Positions 1-6,900 of a stretch of 10,266 nucleotides of DNA are shown piece by piece (position 1 is the stretch's first letter; every line of letters begins with the position of its first letter). Both the position numbers and the translations under genes were made by a program. The notes under the pieces were generated by a model that worked only from the letters and a program-made list of their open reading frames with translations, was not told where the DNA came from and searched no databases. Source of the DNA: an uncultured Cellvibrio sp. (GTDB taxonomy: Bacteria; Pseudomonadota; Gammaproteobacteria; Pseudomonadales; Cellvibrionaceae); NCBI GenBank assembly GCA_946482385.1, contig CAMLRI010000033.1, positions 1 through 10,266 on the forward strand, read 5' to 3'.

Positions 1-243
1 ATCGGTGCCCAACCAATGTTCTGCCGAAGGCGCCGATGCCCCTAATTGCAAGTTTTGCTCTTCATAAGAATAAGGCGCTATCCAAGGTGTAAATAGCGCA
101 ACCAGCACCATAAAAATCAAAATACACAAACTGATCATCGCCAGTTTATTTTTAGCCAAACGCGCCAGGGCATCCTGGGTGAGTGATCGCCCCTGCTCTA
201 CATCGCTGAGCGTTCCAAGCGACAGATTTTTACGCAACAACAT
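1..243 (-). CDS. oppC: OppC-type peptide ABC transporter permease, N-terminal part (runs off left edge)
   Basis: This is the first 81 codons of the second inner-membrane permease subunit of an Opp/Dpp-type ABC importer; the rest lies outside the window. A short cytoplasmic N-terminus contains LTQDALARLAKNKLAM (about residues 21-36), followed by one membrane helix (about 37-55, ISLCILIFMVLVALF). A periplasmic stretch then begins with TPWIAPYSYEEQNL and reaches HWLGTD at the window edge, the segment that precedes the transmembrane core in OppC/DppC proteins. The start ATG shares one base with the oppB stop (TAATG), so translation is probably coupled. It should pair with OppB to form the channel, powered by OppD/OppF-type ATPases that are not in view. 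oppC and dppC cannot be told apart from this fragment; oppC is preferred because the binding protein next door is OppA-like. Confidence 0.9.
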   Translation of the reverse strand, partial: MLLRKNLSLGTLSDVEQGRSLTQDALARLAKNKLAMISLCILIFMVLVALFTPWIAPYSYEEQNLQLGASAPSAEHWLGTD

Positions 244-1178
244 TAACTACGCCCTCCCAATTCCTGACGCAACTTGGGGTTTAGCCATACCAACACTATA
301 TCGGCGAGCAGGTTGAACAACACAATTAAAAAGGCAAAGAAAATGGTGCAGCCGAGAATCATGGTGTAATCGCGATTGAATGCAGCGGTAACATAAAAAC
401 GCCCCAGGCCGGGAATTTGGAAAATGGTTTCCACCACAAATGAACCGGCCAATAATCCCGCCAGGGCCGGCCCCAGATAGGAAATAACCGGGGTAATACC
501 ACCGCGCAGTGCATGCACCAACACAATACGGCTATTGGATAGGCCCTTGGCGCGCGCTGTGCGTATGTAATCCTGCGATAGCACTTCCAACATGCCACCG
601 CGGCTAATGCGGGCAATATAGGCAGCGTACACAGCCCCCAGGGTAATGGACGGTAAAATTTTATCGCCGGGAATTTGCCCCCAGCCAGCCACAGGCAACC
701 AACCCAGCCACAAACCAAACACCAACAATAAAATTGGCCCCAGCACAAAGGTGGGCATACAAATACCCACCATGGCCACAGACATGGGGACATAATCCTG
801 CCAGGTGTTGGTTTTTAACGCCGCGATAATGCCCGCGGCCAAACCCACCACCAAAGCGAAGACAATGGCATAGAGCGACAGCTCCAGGGTTGCGGGAAAA
901 CCCGCCGCGATTAAATCGTTAACGCTGTGGGTGGGGTATTTGAACGAGGGACCAAAATCGCCCTGCACCACACTGAATAAATAATCAACATATTGCTTCC
1001 ACAGGGGATCATCCAGGTGATAACGGGCATTTAATTGTTTTAATACTTCCGGTGGCACAGCGCGCTCTGCATCAAAAGGGCCGCCGGGTGCGGCGCGCAC
1101 CATAAAAAAAGTGGCGGTCACCACCAGAAATAACACAGGTATGGCTTGCAGGGTACGCTTAAGAATAAATAACCACAT
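243..1178 (-). CDS. oppB: OppB-type peptide ABC transporter permease
   Basis: Complete 311-residue inner-membrane permease, close to the usual length of OppB/DppB (just over 300). It opens with the family-typical N-terminal helix (MWLFILKRTLQAIPVLF), followed by a periplasmic region (about 30-95) and five further hydrophobic segments. The cytoplasmic EAA loop that docks on the ATPase is visible at about 198-226 (EVLSQDYIRTARAKG, then a conserved-looking HALRG). The C-terminal ETIFQIPGLGRFYVTA stretch (about 250-265) is also characteristic. Its start lies 5 nt after the oppA stop, and a GGAG ribosome-binding site overlaps the end of oppA, so it is probably co-translated with oppA. It should form a heterodimer with OppC and receive peptides from OppA. 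A dipeptide (Dpp) rather than oligopeptide role is possible, because OppB and DppB are close relatives. Confidence 0.93.
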   Translation of the reverse strand: MWLFILKRTLQAIPVLFLVVTATFFMVRAAPGGPFDAERAVPPEVLKQLNARYHLDDPLWKQYVDYLFSVVQGDFGPSFKYPTHSVNDLIAAGFPATLELSLYAIVFALVVGLAAGIIAALKTNTWQDYVPMSVAMVGICMPTFVLGPILLLVFGLWLGWLPVAGWGQIPGDKILPSITLGAVYAAYIARISRGGMLEVLSQDYIRTARAKGLSNSRIVLVHALRGGITPVISYLGPALAGLLAGSFVVETIFQIPGLGRFYVTAAFNRDYTMILGCTIFFAFLIVLFNLLADIVLVWLNPKLRQELGGRS

Positions 1179-1183
1179 TCTGT

Positions 1184-2809
1184 TTACTCCTGGCGCGATG
1201 CTTCAAGGTACATATATTTATAGGGGTGATAATCCATAATATTGGAGTAATAACCCTTCACATCCGGCGACAGTAAATAGTTGGTAGTGTAGTTATACAA
1301 CGGCAGGAATGGCGCCTCATCAACCAATATTGCCTCTGCTTGCTGGAAGAGTTCGTAACGCTCCTCGCGGGTTTTAGCACTGGCCGACAAGCGGATCAGC
1401 TCATCGTAACGGGCACTGCCCCAACCAGTTTTATTGTTGCCAGCCCCGGTCATAAATAATTCCAAAAAGGTGTAAGGGTCTACGTAATCACCAATCCAAC
1501 CCATGCGCGAAATTTGGTAGTTCAACATTTGTTGGTTTTTGATAAACACCTTCCACTCCTGATTTTGCAGAGTGACATTAATGTTGAGTGCCTTCTTCCA
1601 CATTTGCTGGATGGCTACGGCAATTTTTTGGTGGTCTTCAAGGGTGTTGTAAGTTAACTCCAGAGTGGGAAACCCTTTGCCATCCGGGTAGCCGGCCTCG
1701 GCCAGCAGTTGCCGCGCCAGCTCCAGGTTGTACTCCATTTTGGCCTTGGCGGTGTAACCCAGGGTATCTGGCGGTGTAAAGTTGTAAGCGGGAATTTGCC
1801 CGCCCTTGGTAACGTGCTGGGTAATCATTTCGCGGTCAATGGCGTAGGCCAATGCCTTGCGCACACGCACATCATCCAAGGGTTTTACGGTGACATTAAA
1901 TAAATAAAAGTAGGTGCCAAAATATAACTGGCCTTTGTATTCCGGAGCCTGGCGTGCACGGTAAACAGGTATTTTTTCACTGGGCATCATATTGGTTTTG
2001 TGCAACTGGCCAGCTTTAAACATCCGCTCTTCCACCAGTGCCTGGTCGACAGGATAAAAACGGATTTCTTTTAAACGCACATTGGCCGCATCCCAGTAAT
2101 GGGGATTGGGCACTACCGAAAACACCTTGGCGGGCGTCCACTCTTTAATGACAAAAGGCCCATTGCCAACAAAATTTTCCGGGCGCGTCCAGGGGGTCGC
2201 ACTTTCATCAATGGCGCCGTGTTTTTTTAAGGTGGGGATATGCACAGGAAAAAGGCTGTGATGGTCGAGCAACTGTAAAAAATACGGGGTGGGATTTTCC
2301 AAGGTGACTTGCAGCGTTAATTTATCTAAAGCCTTAATGCCCACCTCGGAAAAATCACTCAGGGTTTGGCGATAATAAGCTTCGGCATTTTTAATCACAT
2401 AAAGCGAACCAACGTATTGGTTTCCCAGCGCCGGCATAAGCGCACGCTGCCAGGACAAAACAAAATCCTCGGCTGTCATGGCATCGCCATTTGACCATTT
2501 GGCGTTATCGCGCAGGTAAAAGGTGTATACCAAGCCATCTTCGGAAATATCCCAGCGCTCGGCCACCGCGGGAATAATTTCCAGGGTTTGCGGGTGCTTG
2601 GCCACCAAGCCTTCAAACAGCGCCATTTGCAAATGGTATTCCGGAATACCTGTTGTGGTATGGGGGTCTATATCCGCTGGCTCAGTGCCATTACCCCAAT
2701 GCAACACCTGCTGCTCAGTACCCAACTCCACCAGGGTTTTGCGTTCACCACAGCCACTTATGGCCAAACAGCCCAACACCAGGGGCAACACCAAACGAAA
2801 CCATTGCAT
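1184..2809 (-). CDS. oppA: OppA-like oligopeptide-binding lipoprotein (SBP_bac_5 family)
   Basis: Substrate-binding component of the peptide importer, 541 residues from ATG 2809, the usual size for the family. A GTG nine bases upstream (2818) is in frame but overlaps the Shine-Dalgarno AAAGG (2818-2822), so the ATG 8 nt beyond that site is preferred. The N-terminus is a lipoprotein signal: a short hydrophobic stretch ending in the lipobox ISGC, with Cys20 as the lipidated residue. Family landmarks include EPADIDPHTTTG near residue 45, LFEGLVAKHP, TFYLRDNAKWSNGDAMTAEDF, VRVRKALAYAIDRE and, near residue 441, WIGDYVDPYTFL. The Asp in GDY aligns by eye with the Asp that binds the peptide amino terminus in E. 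coli OppA, which favours peptides over nickel or sugar ligands. It lies between the M3 peptidase and oppB in the same operon. Most OppA proteins of Gram-negatives are free in the periplasm, so lipid anchoring is a mild departure. Confidence 0.9.
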   Translation of the reverse strand: MQWFRLVLPLVLGCLAISGCGERKTLVELGTEQQVLHWGNGTEPADIDPHTTTGIPEYHLQMALFEGLVAKHPQTLEIIPAVAERWDISEDGLVYTFYLRDNAKWSNGDAMTAEDFVLSWQRALMPALGNQYVGSLYVIKNAEAYYRQTLSDFSEVGIKALDKLTLQVTLENPTPYFLQLLDHHSLFPVHIPTLKKHGAIDESATPWTRPENFVGNGPFVIKEWTPAKVFSVVPNPHYWDAANVRLKEIRFYPVDQALVEERMFKAGQLHKTNMMPSEKIPVYRARQAPEYKGQLYFGTYFYLFNVTVKPLDDVRVRKALAYAIDREMITQHVTKGGQIPAYNFTPPDTLGYTAKAKMEYNLELARQLLAEAGYPDGKGFPTLELTYNTLEDHQKIAVAIQQMWKKALNINVTLQNQEWKVFIKNQQMLNYQISRMGWIGDYVDPYTFLELFMTGAGNNKTGWGSARYDELIRLSASAKTREERYELFQQAEAILVDEAPFLPLYNYTTNYLLSPDVKGYYSNIMDYHPYKYMYLEASRQE

Positions 2810-2826
2810 ATCACACACCTTTGTAA

Positions 2827-2846
2827 ACGCCGCCCTTGGGCGGCGT
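2827..2846. promoter_or_regulatory. Perfect GC-rich hairpin between the M3 peptidase gene and oppA
   Basis: A 9-bp perfect inverted repeat (2827-2835 and 2838-2846) with a 2-nt centre. On the minus-strand mRNA it starts 4 nt after the peptidase stop codon and ends 4 nt before the oppA Shine-Dalgarno. No uridine run follows on the minus strand (only UUUAC), so a full intrinsic terminator is unlikely. Intercistronic hairpins like this usually act as mRNA 3'-end stabilisers, processing sites or partial attenuators, which would let peptidase and OppA be made in different amounts. The role is inferred; the structure is seen directly. Confidence 0.6.
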
Positions 2847-2850
2847 GATA

Positions 2851-4917
2851 TTAGCGAACTGACAAATCCTGCGCGAAAGCATCAAAACTGTAAGGGCGCC
2901 CTAAAAAGTCCTGCACCAGCTGCGCCGCATCTTTGGTGCCACCTGGCTCAAGCACGGTTTTGCGATACTTGTGCGATAGCTCGGGGTTACGCAGCCCCTG
3001 TTTTACAAATTCGCCGTGCATATCGGCGGCAATAACCAGCGACCACATGTAGGTATAGTAAATAGAGGAATAGCCATTTAAATGACCAAAACTGGTGTAA
3101 AAGAAGGTGTCATCCACATAACCAAAGGGTGAATATTTGGCTTGAATCTGCGCCATAGCCTTATCCAAATCCAGCTCGGCTGGATTTTGGTTGTAAAAAC
3201 CGAGGGACAGCGCGGCGTAAAAAAGCTGGTGCTTGGTCCACATAGCTTTGCCGAAATCCCGTGCTGCCACCATTTTTTTCACCAGTGCGGGCGGAATTAC
3301 CTCACCTTTATCATTGCGGGCAAAGGTGGCCAGTGTCTCCGCATCCCACACCCACTCTTCCAGCATTTGTGAAGGCGCCTCGACAAAATCCCATTCGGTT
3401 CTGATGCCAGAGAAATAAATGCGGCGCTGATTGGTTCCGCCAAAAATAGCGTGGAGCAAATGGCCAAATTCATGCAAAAAAGTTTCAACGTCGGCATGTT
3501 CCATCAGCCCTGAGCTGCCATCGCCGCCGGGGAAATTGCACACCAGGGCAGCCAAGGGCAGCTGCACATCCTTAAGGCCACTCACAATCGTAAAAGCTGC
3601 TGCGTGTTTGTATTTGCCATCGCGCGGGTGCATATCCAAATAAAAGCGCCCTATTACCTGTTCGCCATCCCAAATTTCATAGGCATCCACGGATTCGTGC
3701 CAAGTGGTGGCCGCCCATGGTTTGATCTGAATCCCAAACATTGCCTGGGTGAGATCGAAAATTCCCTGACGCACATTGTCGTAATGGAAATACTGGCGAA
3801 CCTCCTGAGCATCCAGTTGGTAATCTTCTTTTTTTACCAGGGATTCAATGTAGATTTTTTGCCAGTCAGCAACCTGGGTGGCTTTGGGGTCGATTTTTTG
3901 TAAGCGCACCAATAGTTGTTGGTACTCAGCCTGCGCACGGGGATCAGCAATTGCAGAGACCTGATCGATAAATGCCTGCACCTTTTGCGGCGACTGGATC
4001 ATTTTGTCTTCGGTAATAAAGCTGGAGAAATTGTCGTAACCCAGTAAACGTGCCAGTTCATAGCGTTTGCTCAGCAACTCATGTAGCACCTTTTTATTTT
4101 CAGGGTATGCCTGCTGGCGGAAAACCACATAAAACTGTTTACGCAACTCATCGCTTTCCGCGTATTGCATAAAGGGTACATAGTCGGGGTAAGCAGTGGT
4201 GAGAATAATTTTGCCCTGCTCATTGGGCTTGTGGCTGTCGATATAATCTTGCGGCAGGCCTTTTAATTGCTCGACAGAATCCAGCACCAATTGCCGTGAA
4301 CCCTCGCGGATATTTTTATCAAAGGTTTGGCCCACCAAGTTGATTTCTTCATTTAATTGCTTGATGCGCGCGCGAGTCGCTTCATCTTTATCGACACCGG
4401 CGCGAACAAAGTCTTGCAGCATATGTTCGACATAGCGCTGGTCTATGGCATCCAACTGGCTGGCATCAATGGCTGCCACCTTGTCGTATATAGGGCGGGA
4501 AAGACTGATCTCGCTGATCAGCGCAACAAACTGCTGCTCGCAAAATTCTGCCTGTTCGCGCAGTGCCGCATTGGGGTGCACATTGGCGTACAGGCTGGCC
4601 AGATTCATTTGTTTGTCTAACAGGATATCGACCGCATTGAGTGCATCCAATAACCCGGCGGTGGCCACTGCCTGCTGGGGATCGCGCAGCGGTTGCAGTT
4701 GCTGCAACACTTTCTCGTAGTCGCTGCGACATTCAGCCAGGTAGGTCGCGGCGGCAGCATCGCTGGGTGCGGGCCAACTTATTGCCGCTGGCTGAGCCTC
4801 TGCCGGGGGCGCAACTGGCGCCTTATCCTCCCGGCTGCAAGCGCTAACCAACACCAATAAACCCGTTAACACTAACCAGCGTCGGGCGTGACTCAATCTG
4901 CTGTTATTCCTGCTCAT
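2851..4917 (-). CDS. M3-family zinc oligopeptidase, envelope lipoprotein (thimet oligopeptidase/Dcp type)
   Basis: Complete 688-residue metallopeptidase of the thimet oligopeptidase/Dcp family (MEROPS M3), which cleaves short peptides but not folded proteins. The zinc site is intact: HEFGH at 482-486 (His482, His486, catalytic Glu483) and the third ligand Glu513 in DFVEAPSQMLE. The substrate-binding tyrosine segment of the family is present (GYSSIYYTYMW, about 615-625). The N-terminus departs from the cytosolic enzymes: a basic start, a hydrophobic stretch and the lipobox VSAC make Cys27 the likely lipidation site. Ser at +2 does not suggest inner-membrane retention, so an outer-membrane anchor facing the periplasm is plausible. 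A Pro/Ala-rich linker follows (about 31-52). Start ATG 4917 has a good AAGGTG site. It is first in the operon with oppABC, suggesting it trims peptides to importable size. It should not be called dcp, prlC or pepF without phylogeny. Confidence 0.9.
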   Translation of the reverse strand: MSRNNSRLSHARRWLVLTGLLVLVSACSREDKAPVAPPAEAQPAAISWPAPSDAAAATYLAECRSDYEKVLQQLQPLRDPQQAVATAGLLDALNAVDILLDKQMNLASLYANVHPNAALREQAEFCEQQFVALISEISLSRPIYDKVAAIDASQLDAIDQRYVEHMLQDFVRAGVDKDEATRARIKQLNEEINLVGQTFDKNIREGSRQLVLDSVEQLKGLPQDYIDSHKPNEQGKIILTTAYPDYVPFMQYAESDELRKQFYVVFRQQAYPENKKVLHELLSKRYELARLLGYDNFSSFITEDKMIQSPQKVQAFIDQVSAIADPRAQAEYQQLLVRLQKIDPKATQVADWQKIYIESLVKKEDYQLDAQEVRQYFHYDNVRQGIFDLTQAMFGIQIKPWAATTWHESVDAYEIWDGEQVIGRFYLDMHPRDGKYKHAAAFTIVSGLKDVQLPLAALVCNFPGGDGSSGLMEHADVETFLHEFGHLLHAIFGGTNQRRIYFSGIRTEWDFVEAPSQMLEEWVWDAETLATFARNDKGEVIPPALVKKMVAARDFGKAMWTKHQLFYAALSLGFYNQNPAELDLDKAMAQIQAKYSPFGYVDDTFFYTSFGHLNGYSSIYYTYMWSLVIAADMHGEFVKQGLRNPELSHKYRKTVLEPGGTKDAAQLVQDFLGRPYSFDAFAQDLSVR

Positions 4918-5153
4918 CAGATCACCTTTTTGTTGTTTAATAATTATCCAGGGGTGGTATTTGGCCAGTTATTTCAGGCAATCCAGAAATACCCGGGACC
5001 CAATCCGACCAGAACCAAAACTGAGACCTGGCTCGAATTTTTGGCCTAACCCTGGTGAATGCGGGCCATGGTAGTACACTTTCCGCCTCAAACAAAGCGC
5101 TATAAAACCCTTATATTTTAATGACTTAATTAGCTTAAAGAGGATTTTCCCAG

Positions 5154-5183
5154 GCCTTGGCCACCTAAGCCTTGGCTGCTTAA
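5154..5183 (+). repeat. Tandem 15-bp direct repeat in the cheC upstream region
   Basis: Two adjacent copies, GCCTTGGCCACCTAA (5154-5168) and GCCTTGGCTGCTTAA (5169-5183), match at 12 of 15 positions. The 15-bp spacing is not a whole number of helical turns. The copies are centred about 75 and 90 bp upstream of the predicted cheC transcription start, a distance suited to an activator or repressor. The regulator is unknown, and a chance duplication cannot be excluded. Confidence 0.45.
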
Positions 5184-5216
5184 GTTTTGCTACACATTGG
5201 CAGATAGCTGCTAAGC

Positions 5217-5244
5217 TTGAGTTAACTTACGCGATTCTTATAAC
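5217..5244 (+). promoter_or_regulatory. Predicted sigma70 promoter for the cheC-GGDEF operon (near-leaderless)
   Basis: TTGAGT (5217-5222) and TATAAC (5239-5244) are separated by 16 nt and match the consensus at 4/6 and 5/6 positions. The expected start is near A5251 or A5252, giving a 5' untranslated leader of only 3-4 nt before ATG 5255. This agrees with the lack of any Shine-Dalgarno sequence there (CTCTCCGAATT precedes the ATG). Start-site mapping would settle it; chance promoter-like matches are common in AT-rich intergenic DNA. Confidence 0.45.
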
Positions 5245-5254
5245 TCTCCGAATT

Positions 5255-5872
5255 ATGCACGACTACTTACTCACTGAAGACCAGAGAGATTGCCTGCAGG
5301 AAATCACCAATGTTGCCATGGGCCAAGCGGGTGATCGCCTGGCGCGCCTGCTTAATGTTTTTGTGGTGCTTTCCATCCCCAACGTTAGCGTGCTAAATCC
5401 CACCGATATCGCCATGGCGCTGCATTCGCTCAACCGGGAAAATCAGGATGACGTAGTACATGGTGTGTGCCAGGGGTTTATTGGCGGCGGTATTGCCGGT
5501 GAGGCTATGTTGATATTCCATGGCACCGACTTTAATGACCTGGCCAAACTGCTTAAATATGACCGGATTCCCGATGAGCAGGCGCAGAACGAGCTTTTAA
5601 TGGATACCGCCAATGTGCTGAATGGCGCTTGCTTAAAAGGCTTGGCGGAGCAACTGGACACCAAGTTCAGCTTTGGCCCCCCTATGTTGCTGGGCCAGCA
5701 TTGCAACATTACCGATTTATTGCAAAGCAACAACATGAAGTGGAAACAAGCCCTGGTAGTGGAAATCAACTACGCTATAGAAAACCACCGGATCAACTGC
5801 GATTTGCTCTTGGTGATAGCCGAGCATTCCATTTCTGGGCTGGTGGAAAAACTAAACTATTTGCTGGATTAA
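5255..5872 (+). CDS. CheC/CheX-family phosphatase-like protein
   Basis: A 205-residue cytoplasmic protein of the CheC/CheX/FliY family, which dephosphorylates CheY-type response regulators. Both family active-site helices are recognisable. The first is CLQEITNVAMGQAG, with Glu16 and Asn19 in the ExxN arrangement. The second is LLMDTANVLNGACL, where Asn120 is kept but the usual Glu is Asp117, a conservative change that may lower activity. Two such sites are typical of CheC; CheX and FliY differ in detail. No CheD, CheY or other chemotaxis gene is in view, so its substrate regulator is encoded elsewhere. It lies 12 nt upstream of a GGDEF gene on the same strand, so a role in controlling c-di-GMP signalling is more likely than classical chemotaxis adaptation. 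No ribosome-binding site is seen and no earlier start codon exists in the open upstream frame; the next internal ATG would remove the first active site. Confidence 0.82.
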   Translation: MHDYLLTEDQRDCLQEITNVAMGQAGDRLARLLNVFVVLSIPNVSVLNPTDIAMALHSLNRENQDDVVHGVCQGFIGGGIAGEAMLIFHGTDFNDLAKLLKYDRIPDEQAQNELLMDTANVLNGACLKGLAEQLDTKFSFGPPMLLGQHCNITDLLQSNNMKWKQALVVEINYAIENHRINCDLLLVIAEHSISGLVEKLNYLLD

Positions 5873-5884
5873 AGCCGAGTCAAC

Positions 5885-6850
5885 ATGGCGAACACTGCGA
5901 CACCCTCTGATAAATTTACCGATATCCATTGGCACATGGATATATTGCAGAATATTGATGCTGGACTGATTGTATTGAATCAGCGCTATGAAATTGAAAT
6001 GTGGAACAGTTTCATGCAAAACCATAGCGGCAAGGCACCAGAGGCTGTGCTGGGCAGCAACCTGTTCAAGATTTTCCCCGAGTTACCGGAAGAGTGGTTC
6101 CGCCACAAAGCGAAAACCGTATTTATTCTGCACAATGCCACCTTTACCACCTGGGAGCAGCGCCCTTACCTGTTTCGCTTTCCCCATTACCGCCCCATTA
6201 CTGGTACAGCCGAATACATGTACCAAAACAGCACTATATTTCCGCTAGTGAATACCCGTGGTGAAGTCGACCATATTTGCGTAATTATTTACGATGTAAC
6301 AGACACAGCGGTTAACAAGATCGCCCAGCAGCAAGCCAACCAACAACTGCAAAACCTTAGCCGTACCGATCACCTCACCGGGCTGTTTAACCGCGGTTAC
6401 TGGGAGCTGCGCCTGATTCAGGAATTCAAGCGCTTTGACCGCTACGAAAACCCATCCAGCCTGATTATGCTGGATATAGACCACTTCAAAAAAATCAACG
6501 ATAACTATGGCCACACCGTTGGCGACGAAGCTATTCGCTGTGTTAGCCGGGTGATTAAAGAGCAGATTCGCGACCTGGATATTGCCGGCCGCTACGGTGG
6601 CGAGGAATTCGGGGTTATTTTACCCAGCACCAATGGCGATGGTGCCTGTGTAATTGCGGAACGCTTGCGCCGCGTCATTGAAAAGCAAACCGTGTTTGCC
6701 GAAGGCCATGAGGTGCGTTTTACCATCAGCCTGGGTGTGGCCGAATTAAACGAACATATGCACGATCACCGCAACTGGATTGAAAAGGCCGACCAGGCAC
6801 TGTACAAATCCAAAGAATCAGGGCGCAACCGCTGCACCTTGATTGATTAG
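5885..6850 (+). CDS. PAS-GGDEF diguanylate cyclase
   Basis: A 321-residue cytoplasmic protein predicted to make cyclic di-GMP from two GTP. An N-terminal PAS-like sensor domain covers about residues 15-140 (DILQNIDAGLIVLNQRYEIEMWN, ending in VIIYDVTD). A short helical, Gln-rich linker (about 142-158) follows, then a GGDEF domain (about 160-320) with DHLTGLFNRGYW, metal-binding MLDIDHFKKINDNYGH and the active-site signature GGEEF at 238-242. The inhibitory I-site RxxD is intact (Arg229 to Asp232, five residues before GGEEF), so product feedback inhibition is expected. There is no EAL domain and no membrane segment. It follows cheC by 12 nt with only a weak GAG as ribosome-binding site, so it probably depends on coupling to cheC. 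A bidirectional terminator begins 21 nt after its stop. The PAS ligand cannot be read from the sequence; no Cys/His pattern clearly indicates haem. Confidence 0.93.
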   Translation: MANTATPSDKFTDIHWHMDILQNIDAGLIVLNQRYEIEMWNSFMQNHSGKAPEAVLGSNLFKIFPELPEEWFRHKAKTVFILHNATFTTWEQRPYLFRFPHYRPITGTAEYMYQNSTIFPLVNTRGEVDHICVIIYDVTDTAVNKIAQQQANQQLQNLSRTDHLTGLFNRGYWELRLIQEFKRFDRYENPSSLIMLDIDHFKKINDNYGHTVGDEAIRCVSRVIKEQIRDLDIAGRYGGEEFGVILPSTNGDGACVIAERLRRVIEKQTVFAEGHEVRFTISLGVAELNEHMHDHRNWIEKADQALYKSKESGRNRCTLID

Positions 6851-6870
6851 CCAATACCAGTTTTAAGCCA

Positions 6871-6900
6871 AAAAAAATCCCGCTATTGCGGGATTTTTTT
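6871..6900. terminator. Bidirectional rho-independent terminator
   Basis: A perfect inverted repeat: a 13-nt arm (seven A then TCCCGC, 6871-6883), a TATT loop (6884-6887), and the complementary arm GCGGGA then seven T (6888-6900). Read on either strand it is a GC-rich stem followed by a T-run. It therefore ends both the cheC-GGDEF transcript (plus) and the small membrane gene/ccm transcript (minus). Its edge touches the last base of the stop codon of the small minus-strand gene. Confidence 0.93.

Larger units (their letters stand above)
4918..5254. other. Divergent intergenic region between the peptidase-opp operon and the cheC-GGDEF pair
   Basis: This 337-nt region separates two divergently read operons and must hold the promoters of both. 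On the plus side I can support a sigma70-like promoter (5217-5244) and a tandem 15-bp repeat (5154-5183), listed separately. On the minus side the peptidase gene has an AT-rich stretch just before its ribosome-binding site (a GATAAT-like hexamer at about 4943-4948), but no convincing -35 at proper spacing, so no promoter is called there. There is no RNA gene or convincing small coding frame. The cheC reading frame is open back to a TAG at 5072 but contains no ATG, GTG or TTG. Confidence 0.6.

Noticed and set aside
2816..2818. GTG start for oppA three codons upstream of the chosen ATG
   Set aside because: It overlaps the Shine-Dalgarno AAAGG itself; the ATG at 2809 has correct spacing and gives the same lipoprotein signal.
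3604..3903. Plus-strand frame of 99 codons inside the M3 peptidase gene
   Set aside because: It is an antisense shadow of a well-conserved coding region; its protein has low-complexity aromatic runs and no recognisable domain.
4935..4948. AT-rich GATAAT-like hexamer as -10 box for the M3 peptidase operon
   Set aside because: No acceptable -35 hexamer lies 16-18 nt upstream, so I do not call a promoter there although one must exist in the region.
5197..5213. Sigma54-like element TTGGCA...CTGCT upstream of cheC
   Set aside because: The GG and GC dinucleotides are one base too close together; sigma54 promoters need fixed spacing and the TTGC part is imperfect.
5075..5254. cheC reading frame stays open for 60 codons upstream of ATG 5255
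   Set aside because: No ATG, GTG or TTG occurs in that stretch, so an N-terminal extension would need a non-standard start; the existing start already includes the complete CheC domain.
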